Positions 23,424 to 34,475 of a stretch of DNA of 64,000 nucleotides are shown piece by piece. The stretch is from Yamagishiella unicocca. Lineage: Eukaryota > Chlorophyta > Chlorophyceae > Chlamydomonadales > Volvocaceae. Every line of letters begins with the position of its first letter. The first letter of the stretch is position 1. The notes beneath the pieces are model-generated. The model was not told the DNA's origin and made no database searches. It saw nothing but the letters and a program-made list of their open reading frames with translations. The DNA is taken from the NCBI GenBank assembly GCA_003116995.1, contig BDSL01000001.1, positions 930,001 through 994,000 of the forward strand, written 5' to 3'. The translations under genes were made by a program, and so were the position numbers.

Positions 23424-26085
23424 ATGCCCACCCGCACAGAGGATGCTTCCCAGCGCATCCCCGTCACAGTTATTACTGGATTTTTGGGCAGTGGAAAAAC
23501 CACGTTAGTGAACCGCATCCTTAAGGAAAATCACGGCCGGCGCATCGCCGTCATTGAGAATGAGTTCGGCGAAATTGGCGTTGACGACGGCATCGTCCTC
23601 AACTCCAAGGAGAACATCCTGGAGATGAACAACGGGTAATGGCTGCCGTGGGCTTCCCGTTGCGGAAATACCTGCCGCCAGTAGTGTGCAGACGCTATCC
23701 ACGTCGGCCTCTGCTCACTGGAGTGTCACTGGTCGCGCGCGGCCCATCGGCGGCTGTCATTTGGGCCACTTTGACAGGATGGAAATCTGTATGCCCTGCG
23801 CGAGCTCAAAAGTACATGCTGCAAGCCTTACGTTACCCTTGACGTGTTTGTAGGTGCATTTGCTGCACAGTTCGTGGCGACCTTATCAAGATCCTGAACA
23901 AGCTTCGCAAGCGCAAGAACAAGATCGACCATGTCATTGTGGAGACGACCGGCCTCGCGGACCCTGCCCCTGTCGCCCAGACCTTCTTTGTCGATGATGA
24001 CGTCCAGGTGCGTCGGCGGTACCAGTAGCCACGGCAGGCACGCCTGGTCCGTACGTGGCCCTCACACGCCCCTCAACACGAGCACCTCGCTCCTCATCGC
24101 AACCTACCTGCCTGCCTGCCTGCAGCGATGGACATGTCCACCGATGTGCATACACAGATGCAGCGAAGCCGATTTGGACGGCACTGCCTCGCATTATGTT
24201 GACGGTGGTTGTCCGACCGTGCGTGCATTGACGGGACGGAACAACGCCGATCCCTCGCTCCGACCGTCTCCTTTGTCCCCTCCTGCCCTGGGCCCCCTCT
24301 CCGCGCCCCCTGCTTGTATTTTGAGCTCACACCCCCACCGCCGTGTGGCATGCAGGAGCACTACCGGCTGGACGCCATCCTGACGGTGGTCGATGCCAAG
24401 CATCTCATCCAGCACCTAGACGATAAGAAGCCGGAGGGAGTGGAGAACGAGGTGCGTTGGGGAACTGGACTTGGGATGCGGTAAACGCCTGCCTGTGATA
24501 TGTGCGGCGGCGGTGTTTTCGTCCATCAGGTGCCTTCGTATCATCGTTTGTTCGCCCACCATGGGACACATGGGCGATTAACTGGCTGATGGCCGCTGCA
24601 TCAATGAGATACCGCTTTGCTGCGGCGACGGGGTTGGTGGGTCGGTGCGACTAACGGCCGTGACCAGCAGCTGAGACATGGGGTTCGCTCGCATGCAGCC
24701 GATGGGAACCCGTGCATTGTGTGTGGTGCATGCAGGCGGTGGAGCAGCTGGCGTTCGCCGACAAGGTGCTCCTAAACAAGATTGACCTTGTGTCCGAGGA
24801 GGAGAAGAAGGAGGTGATCAAGCGCATCAAGGTAAGGCACCATACATGCCAGTCGGCCCACTGCTTATGTAGGACGCCAGCAAGCAATCAAGTCCTGTCG
24901 CGGTTTATAGCCAAGCAATGTCGAGGGTGTCATCCGGATGTGTCTTGGACCTGGAGCACGTAGCAGACATACGCTGGTGCCGAACAATTGCTGTCGCATT
25001 AAAATAGCACACGATCCGTCCTGGCTAGGCTCAGGCACTCAGCCCTGTGCTCATTGCTGACCCGCAGGGTATCAACGCTGCCGCGGAGATCATCGAGTCG
25101 GTGCAGAGCAACGTGCCGCTGGATCGCGTGCTGGACATCAAGGCCTTCTCGCTGGAGCGCATCATCGAGGAGGAGCCCAACTTCCTGGAGGTGGGGAGGG
25201 GGTTTAATGAGAATCCGCGAATCCACGGCCGACAAACCAAGGCGGTGGGTTGGGGGGCGGCCGCTGCTGCCTGACTCCCGCTAGATAGCTAAGACGGCAC
25301 TTTGGGTTTAAGTTCCCGGTGCAGCGCACGTACAGGTCGTACACAGCGTACGGCGGAACGTACACCCAGCCACTGGGTATCTAGGCCCCCCGCGCGCCTC
25401 ATTTGGACAGGGTTGGATATGAAGACTATCTAGCGAGTCGCGTCGCAGTACGGCTGCCCTGCCCAGCAGCACACACCATCGTTTTGCTGAACCCACCGCG
25501 CCCATGCTCGCTGTCCCCGGCCCTCCGTCGCCCCTCCGTCCGCGCCACGCACTCCCCCAGTCTGACGGCGAGCACCAGCACGACTCCTCAGTCACCAGCG
25601 TTGGCATCGAGCTGGAGGGAGAGATGGACATGAGCAAGCTGAACTCGTGGCTGAGCGCCATCTTGCGCGACCAGGGGGCGGACATCTTCCGGAGCAAGGG
25701 CCTCCTCGCCATCAAGGGCACAGATGACAAGTGAGCGGTGCCCTGTCTGCCGTGCTGGGCACACCTAGACAGCCTGAGCAGGGCATGCGCATAGGCCCCG
25801 GCATTGCTCTCTTCATTTATGGATCATATCAGCTTTCGTTAAGGTATTACCCTGCGAAAAAGTGCGCTGACTTCACTCTCGCCTTGCCTGCGTGCGTGCG
25901 CTCTCCTCGTCTGCAGGTTTGTGTTCCAGGGGGTGCACATGCTCATGGGCTTCGCGAACAGCGGCGAAGGCGTGGGCAGGCCGTGGCAGGAGGGCGAGAA
26001 GCGCGTCAACCGGCTGGTGTTCATTGGGCGCAACCTGAACCGCGAGGAGCTCAACACCAACTTCAAGGCGTGCCTTGCGGATTAG
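23424..26085 (+). CDS. CobW/COG0523 G3E GTPase (metal chaperone family)
   Basis: COG0523 proteins are GTPases that deliver zinc, cobalt or other metals to client enzymes. Exons 23424-23635, 23854-24007, 24356-24451, 24736-24831, 25068-25190, 25561-25730, 25917-26085; 340 codons (339 aa), phases consistent. Walker A GFLGSGKT is at residues 19-26. The family's metal-binding GCICC motif (Cys72, Cys74, Cys75) is rebuilt exactly across the first intron. ETTGLADP (Walker B region) and NKID (guanine specificity) follow. The C-terminal CobW_C domain begins after a His/Asp-rich patch (DGEHQHDSS) and ends with VNRLVFIGRNLN and FKACLAD. The ATG at 23424 is the only in-frame Met before Walker A. The short N-terminus lacks the CPELVPI motif of ZNG1, so a METAP1 activator role is not supported. 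The metal and client are unknown. Confidence 0.93.
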
Positions 26086-26893
26086 GCAACCCAATGCAAG
26101 GCGTCAGATATGTCGGCGGCTTCTGGTCTAGCAGGCATTGGTAGTGCTTAGGGATCTGTTGGGATTCGTTGCCTGAGCAGAGTCGGTTGGAAGGGGCTAA
26201 CGTTGCAGAGCGAAAACGTATGCAGCAGCGTTGGTTTACCGCTAAGCCGCAGTGTGTGTGCGCGAGACAGGTACCTGAGCGATGCACTAAATACAGGCGG
26301 CATCTGGTTTAGAACCGAGCGTTATCATATCATTCAGCTAGGTAGCGTTAGTTGCTGGCAGCTGCGGCAAAAGCAGTTGTGACGAGCAGGAGGGGGAACC
26401 AACATTATCTGCCATTATTGGGTGTCCAACATTTCCGATTTTGCTTTTCTATTTAGCGCAAGATTTCGTTCTTTTTCGCAGGGCTGCGCTTTCCTGCTTC
26501 CTTCTCTACTGGTAATGGCTAGACCAAGGAGTGGCCCAGTAGTGTCAAAGGTGCAAACAAACACCTATCTCCTTATGTGTGGGTTGATCGTGCCGCTGCG
26601 GCAAGCGAGGCAGGTGGCCGACCCAAGGGTCACCTATGACTGAAATTGGAGCGTTATGTAAGCCCGGCAATCGCCTGTGTAAGCGTATGAGCGAGGTAAA
26701 CCCGTGAACAATTGGGATTAAGAAATTCGAGGAACATACTTATTGAACGTACGCGTTTTTCCTTTCTCGGTACTCCAATGCGTCCGAGGCGACAAACCCT
26801 TGACTGATCCGCCAGTAAGGAAGCCCTACTTCCTATGTTGCGTGCCAGTTTCGCCTTTCACAGCAAGTACCGCCGTCCTGCCTTCCATTACAA
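26086..26893. other. Intergenic between CobW gene and the 205-aa gene
   Basis: 808 bp between two genes on the same strand, with two TGTAA signals (26657-26661 and 26678-26682) about 570 nt after the CobW stop. The remaining ~210 bp is the likely promoter of the next gene. Nothing else is recognised. Confidence 0.6.
26657..26682 (+). terminator. Paired TGTAA poly(A) signals, CobW gene
   Basis: Two TGTAA motifs at 26657-26661 and 26678-26682, in the expected 3' UTR range. Either may be used. Confidence 0.5.
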
Positions 26894-28036
26894 ATGATGG
26901 CAACAGATGCACCGCAAACGCACTCACACGGCGCAGCGGCCCCCGACGCAACGGTGCCGCACGCCGGCCTACCAAAAGCAGGCACCAAGAAGCAGAAGCT
27001 TGCGACAGAACCCCACGGCTACATAGCAGACAAGCTGGCGGTCCTTATGCGCGCAGTCAGGCACTTTGCGCGCAGCTTCCGGAAGGAGCGACCCCCGGGT
27101 GCCGACGCCGGCGCCGGAACCAAGGCCGCGAGCTCTGTTACCGACGTCCCAGGCGGTAGGCTGTCGTGAGGGCGGACCAAATGCGCGCACATTTCCCCCA
27201 AATCCCTTACCTGCACTTATCGACGTACTCGTCGGTTAATCCCTTTTCGCGCTTTCGGTTGTTTGTCCGGTTGGTGATTGCCGCAGTGGCTCCGAGACAG
27301 GACAGCGCCACGTCGGCAACAGCGGGTCGGTCGGCCAGAGCTCAGCAGCAGCCCGCGGCCCCAGCTCCGAGTGCCCGCCCCGCGGCGCCCGGCGGCGGCC
27401 TCAGTGACCTGGCTCAGCAGCTGCACCACCACGAGCCCGCCGACCAGCTGCACACGCACCTCTCCACACCGGCCAAGCTGCGCAACGCCGTGGTGGGTGC
27501 TGCTGGCCTGGCTGGCTGGGGCTGGATCAGGCCACCGGGCCTTATTTGCAGCGGGTGGTGGTGGTAGGCTAGCACGTGAGGTCGTGTGAGGCCGTGTGAG
27601 GCCGCGGGGTTGCCTACCCTTTCTTTCGGCGCTCCGCTTGAGGACGCGCAGCAGCACACGGGCCACAGTAGTGCCCCACGAGCCCTCTCAAGCCGCATGC
27701 GGCAGCTTCGGAAGTCGCGTTTGGATGTGGTGTGTGTTTTTGCCGGCCGTCTCCTTGCCGTATCTGTACTCGCCGTCGCCCTCTGCCGCGGCCCCCCGCC
27801 CTACCTCCCCCTCCAGCTCATTCACACCACGAACCTCCCCATCCTTACATCGTGTAACCGGGTCTTCTGTCCACCCCCTCTTTCAGGTCAGCACCGTGGA
27901 GCATGCGCTGGATGAGGCCGCCGCGCTGCAGGCCAGCCTGGGCCACACCACAGCGGAGGAGCTGAGCAAGTTCCGTCAGGAGGCGCACCGGGGCGCCGCC
28001 GTCACCACCAGCGGAGGCCTCCCGATTGAACCGTGA
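26894..28036 (+). CDS. Small protein of unknown function, 205 aa
   Basis: Exons 26894-27155, 27287-27492, 27887-28036; 206 codons, in phase, GT-AG throughout. Two adjacent ATGs open the frame (26894 and 26897). No family was recognised. Residues ~40-62 form a predicted amphipathic helix (YIADKLAVLMRAVRHFARSFRK). An Ala/Pro/Gln linker follows. The C-terminal ~75 residues look structured and helical, His-rich at the start (LAQQLHHHEPADQLHTHL), then TPAKLRNAVVSTVEHALDEA. There are no membrane segments and no transit peptide. The composition would fit a soluble coiled-coil or complex subunit. That the helices respect the splice junctions supports a real gene. Confidence 0.65.
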
Positions 28037-28468
28037 TCGGTTCGGTGGTGGGTTTGTTTCAGCGAGGACACGTGTCCCAAGCGTCATCACGTGTTCCAAT
28101 CGTCAAAAGATTGGCGCTGGTGGATACAGTGCGATGCAGTTGCGCCGTGCGGCCGTAAAGCGCGGCCGTAAAGCGGACGGGTCCGTCAGTTGGTGACTCA
28201 TCGGTTGAATGACCCGGTCCAAGGCATTATATCTGAGCTGGCAGTGGTTGTTTGCCTAGCTGCCTCAAGTTAGCAGAACTCATTGTGAGGACTGAGGCGC
28301 AGTACGTGGTATGAGCGCTTGCTGCGAGTTGGGTCGCAAGGCGTGGAGCTCTGCCGTCACAACACCTCCTGTGACACTACTAAATGTTATTGGTCGCTCA
28401 TGTCGGCACCTATTGACACAAGCCACGATCAGGGCACTGAACTGTCGCGCCTCGAGGCTTCGCCTCAA

Positions 28469-28473
28469 TGTAA
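28469..28473 (+). terminator. TGTAA poly(A) signal candidate
   Basis: TGTAA about 430 nt after the stop of the 205-aa gene. It precedes the retroelement relic, so the transcript may end before it. Confidence 0.4.
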
Positions 28474-28533
28474 CGCCTCGAGCCTCCGCAGCAGCCCCGA
28501 TGTCAGCCCCAACCGCACCAGGGCAAATCCATC

Positions 28534-28752
28534 CTAGCCTCCACCCGAGCACCAGCCATGCGACACGGCACGAGCGCTCTCCACTCCGGCCGCGAGTTGC
28601 GACGGCACCCAAACAACCACCGCACATATCGCTTCATCTAGTTCCTCACGGAGGCTGTGGGCCACTGGGCACTCCCAGAAATAGTGCCGGCCGCGGCCAG
28701 CTGCCATGGGGTCCCCACACGGGCACGGGGCGGCCCTGATCGCCCCCGCCAC
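28534..28752 (-). mobile_element. Relic of a LINE-type retrotransposon (zinc-binding C-terminus of reverse transcriptase ORF)
   Basis: The minus-strand frame reads CPCGDPM ... RGRHYFWECPVAHSLREEL. This is the Cys-x-Cys-Gly ... His-x4-Cys zinc-knuckle pattern with the HxFWxCPVA signature found at the end of non-LTR reverse transcriptase ORFs in algae and plants. Only about 70 codons are in frame before a stop. The upstream RT palm and endonuclease domains are absent from the adjoining sequence, so this is a 5'-truncated dead copy, the usual fate of LINE insertions. No target-site duplication or poly(A)-like tail was confirmed. Assignment rests on this one motif. Confidence 0.55.
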
Positions 28753-29002
28753 ACCGCATGGCTGGGGGCACCACCGCCACCACCACAGCCCAGCCAGCAG
28801 CAGCGGTCCCCCGCCCGGTACGGCTCAGTGCACATCACACGTGTCGGGGTAACCAGTTACAGCATCGAGCACTCCCAGGAACTGACTTTGCCGTATCCCT
28901 TGCAAAATTGTACGCCGATGCATCCCATGCGCGCCTTCCCCCATGTACCTCCGGCACCACTCAGCTAGTGCATCTCCGACCTGCAGCTGCCACCGCTACG
29001 GC

Positions 29003-29892
29003 TCAGCGCCGCTTCTTGCCCTTCTTCTTGCTGCCCCCGCTGCTGCTGCCGCTGGCGGCGCCGGAGGTGCCGGCCGTCGCGGACCCGGTTCGGCTGGGCT
29101 GGGAGGTGTGCTGCTCGGACGGCTCTGGTGCTGCTGTGCTGGTGCTGGCCTGGGGCTGAGGGTCTGTTTGTGCAGGCCGGCTGGGGATGGGGGGCACCAG
29201 GCGCGAGGAGGCGGCCTGCAGGGGGGCACCCGGGGGAGGAGGTGAGGAGGTCAGGATAGAAGCGACGCTGGGTCGAGCTGGAGGCACCAATCGCGGGGTG
29301 AAGGGCAGGACGGGCGCAGCAGCAGCTCGAGGAGGAGCAGAGGGGCGGACGCAGCCTCCGGCCTGCTTCCAATAGCATGCCGCCGAAAGGCAACCGGGAG
29401 AAAGAGGTTTCGGGCCTGTGGCTGAGATGACGTGGCAGAACCTTACGATCAAATATGCACGGCACCCAAGCACTTTGCATGCCTTACCTGCGGGCTGGTA
29501 GCCAAGATGCGCGCCTCCGCGGCAGCAGCCGCTGCCTGTCCAGGAGTCGGCACCGCCACCGCCGGCTTGCGAGCGCTGACCTTGCTGCCTGAGGCCCCCT
29601 TGCCGCTGACCTTGCTGGACACCTGCCGAGTCGCCGACGAGTTTGACCCGAAGACGAGTGTGCGGAACTGCTGCACCAGGGGGTTCGTGGCCAGTGCGGC
29701 CCTCAGCTGCGCACCCCAGAGCTGCCACGCCGTGAGGCCCGACGCGAGTGCGACCATTGCCATGACGGGTCCCACTTGTGCGGTCTCCATCACGGGCACG
29801 GGCAGGCCGCGCTTGCGCAATTTGCGCTCCGCCGTGGCTCGTCCTAGTGCCGCTTGACAGCGGCTATTGTGCACCTCATCAGACCAGGTCAT
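29003..29892 (-). CDS. Unknown one-pass membrane protein with Lys/Arg tail, 254 aa
   Basis: Exons (minus) 29892-29488 and 29362-29003; 255 codons, phase 0 intron. The start is the ATG at 29892; the open frame upstream has no other Met. Residues 1-37 are hydrophilic and basic, and a hydrophobic helix spans about 38-59 (VGPVMAMVALASGLTAWQLWG). The remainder is Ser/Ala/Pro-rich and apparently disordered, ending in GGSKKKGKKRR. The topology fits a signal-anchored or tail-type protein of an internal membrane, and the basic end could be a retention or RNA/ribosome-contact tail. No family recognised. It is divergent with CBF5 (400 bp between ATGs). Confidence 0.6.
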
Positions 29893-30292
29893 TTTTAAAA
29901 AATGCGACAAGCGATGCCTTCAAGGAAGCGACCAGCCTCGCGGAGTGGCGGACTTTGCGCTTTGTGGAATTACATCAGGGCTGCGACGCTACTGAGATAA
30001 GCATTTTTCTTGCCGTAATGTTCATGCTATTGAATATGCAGGCATGCTTTCCTTTGTGCTCCCAATGCTCTTTCGTCCCAACTGGGTACGACCCGTACAC
30101 ACCACTGACGGCGAGACCTTTCCTACAGCATGGACACGACGAAAGCGACATTTCGCACTCCTAGACGTGACTATCGCAACTTAGGCCACCTACATTTGAC
30201 GCCGACACTAAAGACACCGTTTCCGTGAGGGGCGGCGCCTCCACTATCGACTCTTGCTTTGCAACCAAGCTCCGTTTAGCCGCTTAGCCAGC
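29893..30292. promoter_or_regulatory. Divergent promoter region, unknown TM gene/CBF5
   Basis: 400 bp between opposing ATGs, with lower GC than the flanks and an AT run (TTTTTAAAAAA) about 10 bp before the minus-strand ATG. No open frame of note. Shared control is inferred from spacing. Confidence 0.45.
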
Positions 30293-32981
30293 ATGGGGGG
30301 CAGTGAAAAGAAGGAGAAGAAGAAGGATAAGGCTGAGAAGGCAGCCGCCGGTGAGAAGTCAGCCGCCACAGTCGGAGAGATGGCTGTGGGCGAGGTGCAG
30401 CTTCGGACAGATTTCCTCATCCAGCCTGAAAAGACGGTGCCAAAGCTAGACACGAGCAAATGGCCGTTGCTCCTAAAGAACTATGACAAGCTTAACGTGC
30501 GGACGGGCCACTACACGCCCATCCCTGCCGGCAGCACGCCGCTTAAGCGCTCGCTCAAGGAGTACATGTCATATGGATGCATCAACCTTGACAAGCCCTC
30601 GAACCCCAGCTCGCACGAGGTCGTGGCGTGGGCGCGCCGTATGCTCCGCGTGGAGAAGACCGGGCACAGCGGCACTCTGGACCCTAAGGTCACGGGCAAC
30701 CTCATCGTCTGTATCGACCGCGCCACCCGCCTGGCAAAGTCGCAGCAGGCTGCCGGGAAGGAGTACGTCTGCATCGTGCGCTTCCACAGCAAGGTTGAGG
30801 GCGGCACCGCGGCCGTTGCCAAGGGGCTGGAGATGCTGACCGGCGCGCTCTTCCAGCGCCCTCCGCTCATCTCCGCCGTCAAGCGTCAGCTTCGCATCCG
30901 TACCATCTACGCAGCCAAGCTGTACGAGTACGACGAGGAGCGCCACCTGGGCATCTTCTGGATCAGCTGCGAGGCCGGCACGTACGTCCGCACGATGTGC
31001 GTTCACCTGGGGCTGCTGCTGGGCGTCGGCGGCCACATGCAAGAGCTGCGCCGGAACCGCTCGGGCATCATGGGCGAGGCGCCGACCAACAACATGGTCA
31101 CCATGCACGACGTGCTGGACGCGCAGTGGGTGTACGACAACTTCAAGGACGAGACCTACCTGCGGCGCGTGGTTATGCCGCTGGAGGTCCTGCTGACCGG
31201 CTTCAAGCGCTGCGTGGTCAAGGACAGCGCGGTCAACGCCATCTGCTACGGCGCCAAGCTCATGATCCCCGGCCTGCTGCGATTCGAGAGCGGCATCGAG
31301 GTGGACGACGAGGTTGTGCTCATGACCACCAAGGGTGAGGCGATCGCGGTGGGCATCGCGCAGATGACTACCGCCGTCATGGCGACGGTGGACCACGGCT
31401 GCGTCGCCAAGATCAAGCGCGTGATCATGGAGCGCGACACATACCCGCGGCGCTGGGGCCTGGGGCCTTATGCGCAGATCAAGAAGAAGCTGATTGCGGA
31501 CGGCAAGGTGGGCCCGGGGGTGCTGGGTTTGGCGAGTGGCGGGGTCGCGGGGGCAAGGCGTGCGGGGGCCGGGTCGGGGGGAAGGACATGGCGGCCGGGG
31601 GGGACGGGTGTTTCGGGGGGCGGGGGACTGGTGGAGCCGAGGAGTAAATGGCGATGGAGGGCGGATGGGAGGGTGCGGTACATGTGCAGCGCCTGGGGGA
31701 ACTGGTGGACGCGCACAATTGGGTGTGTTGGTTGTGCAACATGGTGGCGTTACCGCATGGGGAGTGATGCGGAGGGAACCTTTTCGGGAGAGAAACAAGA
31801 CCCACAACGTCGTACGGCGGGCTCTACTGTTCCCGTCGCTGTGGCTGTCCACACAGCTGGTGTTTCGGAGCCGCATGTAGTGGAGCATGACTTGCCATCA
31901 GCACCACGCATCGCCTAGGGGCTTCGTTCGAAATGCCCCCCCGGCTGCCCCCCCCCCCCGCCCAACGTGATTACCGCAGCTGGACAAGCATGGCCGGCCC
32001 AACGAGAACACCCCCAAGGAGTACCTCCGCTCGCTGCCGGATTTCGTCGCGAACGGAGCCACAGCCGCGGCGGCGCCTGCAGCGGCTGCAGAGGCACCAG
32101 CGGCTGCTGAGGCACCAGCGGCTGCGGAGGCGGACGCGAAGAAGGAGAAGAAGGAGAAGAAGGAAAAGAAGGTGCGGGGCCGGAATTGCTGGCATGATTT
32201 GTTGCTGGCATCGTTTGCCGGTCATTCGATTGGTTGTGGACGTATCGAGTTGCTCGGTTAGTTGGAGGATGGTGGCACTGCGAGGCGGCGCCTGCACTCT
32301 GGACCCTCAGCGTCCCCTAACCTGCACTTATCGATGCACTCTTACAGGAGAAGAAGGAGGAGAAGGCTGAGGACGGGGACGTGGCGATGGAGGACGCCGA
32401 CGCCAAGAAGGACAAGAAGAAGGAGAAGAAGGACAAAAAGGTTAGGCCATGGGAGACCCCGCGAGGCTGGGGCTAGGGGGCCTGCTGCGTTGTTGGGGGT
32501 GTATGGCTGCGTCGAGCTGTTGCCGTAGTATGGCTCAGTCATGCTCTTAATCTGGATCTGCGGGTTGTCTTTCAGTGGTGCCTCACATCGTACTCTTTAA
32601 CATTTCACGCGACGTACCGGTACGTTCGGTGCCTGAACGTTCCTTGACGTTTCGTCCCTGTGTGGATCTGCCACATGTCGCAGGATAAGAAGCGGGCAGC
32701 GTCCGCCTCGCCAGAGCCCAGCGAGGAGGCGAAACCGGAAAAGAAAAAGGTGGGTGGGTGCAGGTCGGGGCGGGGCAGGGGGCCGGACGCTGCAGCGCAG
32801 TGATCGGGGGCTACATAGTGGTGGTGGTGGTGGTGGCCTGTGCTTGCGTAGCCCTGCGTGTAGCTCCAGTCGGCGCGTACACCGCCACAACGCATCTGCC
32901 GCTCTCCTGCCCCCGCAGAAAGACAAGAAGGAGAAGAAGGAGAAGAAGGACAAGAAGAAGAAGGACTCGGATTCGGACTAA
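30293..32981 (+). CDS. CBF5: CBF5/dyskerin, H/ACA snoRNP pseudouridine synthase
   Basis: CBF5 is the catalytic subunit of H/ACA ribonucleoproteins. It converts uridine to pseudouridine in rRNA and snRNA and acts in nucleolus and Cajal bodies. Exons 30293-31507, 31980-32171, 32348-32440, 32684-32749, 32919-32981; 543 codons (542 aa). One long first exon carries the whole conserved enzyme: dyskerin-like N-terminal segment ([21 protein letters not shown]), TruB domain with catalytic Asp130 in [11 protein letters not shown], the [10 protein letters not shown] motif, and a PUA domain near residues 300-380 ([24 protein letters not shown]). Four small exons encode a Lys/Glu/Asp tail ([17 protein letters not shown]), typical of eukaryotic CBF5 and probably a nucleolar signal. 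The ATG at 30293 matches the usual N-terminus, with a Lys-rich start. Confidence 0.97.
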
Positions 32982-34045
32982 GCGGGCGTAGCTGCGGGGT
33001 CGGTCGGTCCAGGGGGGGCCCTGCCCCAAGGCCCAGGGGGCTGGAGAAGTACTGGCGTTGAGGCCTCTCCTGCGGCCCCCCTACTCGCAGCCAGTCCAGT
33101 GACAACGGAATGGCGCCGCAGTGCCCGAGGCTGCACTAGCATCGTGAAATCCGGCAGGGGGGGACTTTTTGAGGCGGCGGCTGACGGTGGAATAAGGTAT
33201 CGCAGCAGCCGAGTCAAGGGCCGGGAACGTGAGGCGTCCGGACATGCGTGGCACGATGCCACCGTTGTATCCCCTGGCTGGCTGGGCTGCTGGATAGCGC
33301 CAGCGGCTTTCCCTGAGAGGGGTTGGGGTTGTTGTTGCCGGGGGGGGGCGCCTGGAGCGCTAGAGGTCGTACAATGGTGTGTACAGTAGCATGGTGGGTA
33401 CGGGCGTGGGAATGTGGGCACGGCTCCCACGTGGACTAGGACGATCATGCCGTACGTACGTGTGCTTTTGACCCACGGCGGTCGTTCAATAGGTTAGGCA
33501 GTCTTCAGCGCATCAGTTTCGGATACGGTACATTGGTACATTCGCTTTGCGGGGTTTAGCGGGCAGGCAGACATGCAGGCAGGAGACGAAGACGTGTTTT
33601 ATGGCGACCACATTGTGTTTGGAAGTTACAGCGTTTGGAGTGCTTGGACCCAGTTTATCCGTCTAGGATACCGGTAGGGGTGTTGAATCTGTTTTATGGA
33701 GTGAAGGCGGCCGATTTGCAGCAGAAAGCTCATCCGGGCAGTTTTGTGCCGCCATCCCTGGAGCTTCCTTTTGCGGCCGAAATGAAGAGGACCGAAGCGG
33801 TGTCGTGTGCACCCGTCCTAGTCGGACTACCGAAGACCGTACATGCGCCCGTGGCTGCGAGTACGACATACACATGAGCTGCCGGCAAGTCCAGAGGTCG
33901 AGCTGGTGGCCGCGTGGTACTGCGTGGTGGCTGGTTTGGGTACCGCTGGCGGCGGCAGCCCGCCGAGCGGCTCAGCGATGAGCTCATAACCCTGCAAATA
34001 CCACACCGCGCATCGCACCGCTGTCCGACCACAGCCGCTGCATCT

Positions 34046-34050
34046 TTACA
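34046..34050 (-). terminator. TGTAA poly(A) signal, epsilon-tubulin gene
   Basis: TTACA on the plus strand is TGTAA on the minus, about 430 nt beyond the tubulin stop at 34476. Confidence 0.5.
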
Positions 34051-34382
34051 GCCGCTGCGTCCGCGGCCCCCAGAAGAGCACTCAGCTTGTCGCCCGCCCC
34101 ATCACCGTGAGACACCCCACCTCCGGCAGCTGAGAGGGAACGGGATCGGGACTGAGCCACAACAGCCTGCAGTGGTGTGTTACGAAGTGTCTCGAGGGTT
34201 GGCTCGACAAGGACATGTCGCGGCCCCCACTTCGGTCGGGGATCAATACTACGGTGAAGCGCTGACAGCTGCTCAGCGGTGGGGCACGCTTACGCAACGG
34301 CAACGGCAATCACAAGTGGCCCCGCGGTGAGGCCTGCAGGCGCTGGCGCCTATTCAGGACTGTCGGCATATCCCCCACGGAG

Positions 34383-34452
34383 TCTGTCGGCACAGACCCC
34401 GCCTGCCTTGCTCGTCGCTGCTTGGATCTGTCGGCACAGACCCCGCCTGCCT
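34383..34452. repeat. 26-bp direct repeat with internal hairpin, tubulin 3' flank
   Basis: The 26-mer TCTGTCGGCACAGACCCCGC plus CTGCCT occurs at 34383-34408 and 34427-34452. Its first 14 bases are an inverted repeat (TCTGT-CGGC-ACAGA). A partial third copy is at ~34370. It lies in the probable 3' UTR of epsilon-tubulin. Confidence 0.8.
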
Positions 34453-34475
34453 CTTCCCTCTCGTCCCCTCTGCCC

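Larger units (their letters stand above)
28037..29002. other. Convergent 3' flanks containing a retroelement relic
   Basis: 966 bp between the facing stop codons of the 205-aa gene and the one-pass membrane gene. It holds a TGTAA at 28469-28473 and the reverse-transcriptase tail relic at 28534-28752. Confidence 0.55.
32982..34475. other. Convergent 3' flanks of CBF5 and epsilon-tubulin
   Basis: About 1.5 kb between facing stops. It includes a TGTAA on the minus strand (34046-34050) and a 26-bp direct repeat near 34383-34452. Long minus-strand frames at 32978-33448 are Pro/Ala low-complexity shadows without any family. Nothing else is recognised. Confidence 0.55.

Noticed and set aside
30569..31888. 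439-aa minus-strand frame antisense to CBF5
   Set aside because: Shadow of the GC-rich CBF5 coding exon; His/Arg/Leu-rich with no motif.
32978..33448. 156-aa minus-strand Pro/Ala-rich open frame after CBF5
   Set aside because: Low-complexity shadow of GC-rich 3' UTR; no start context, no homologue-like motif.
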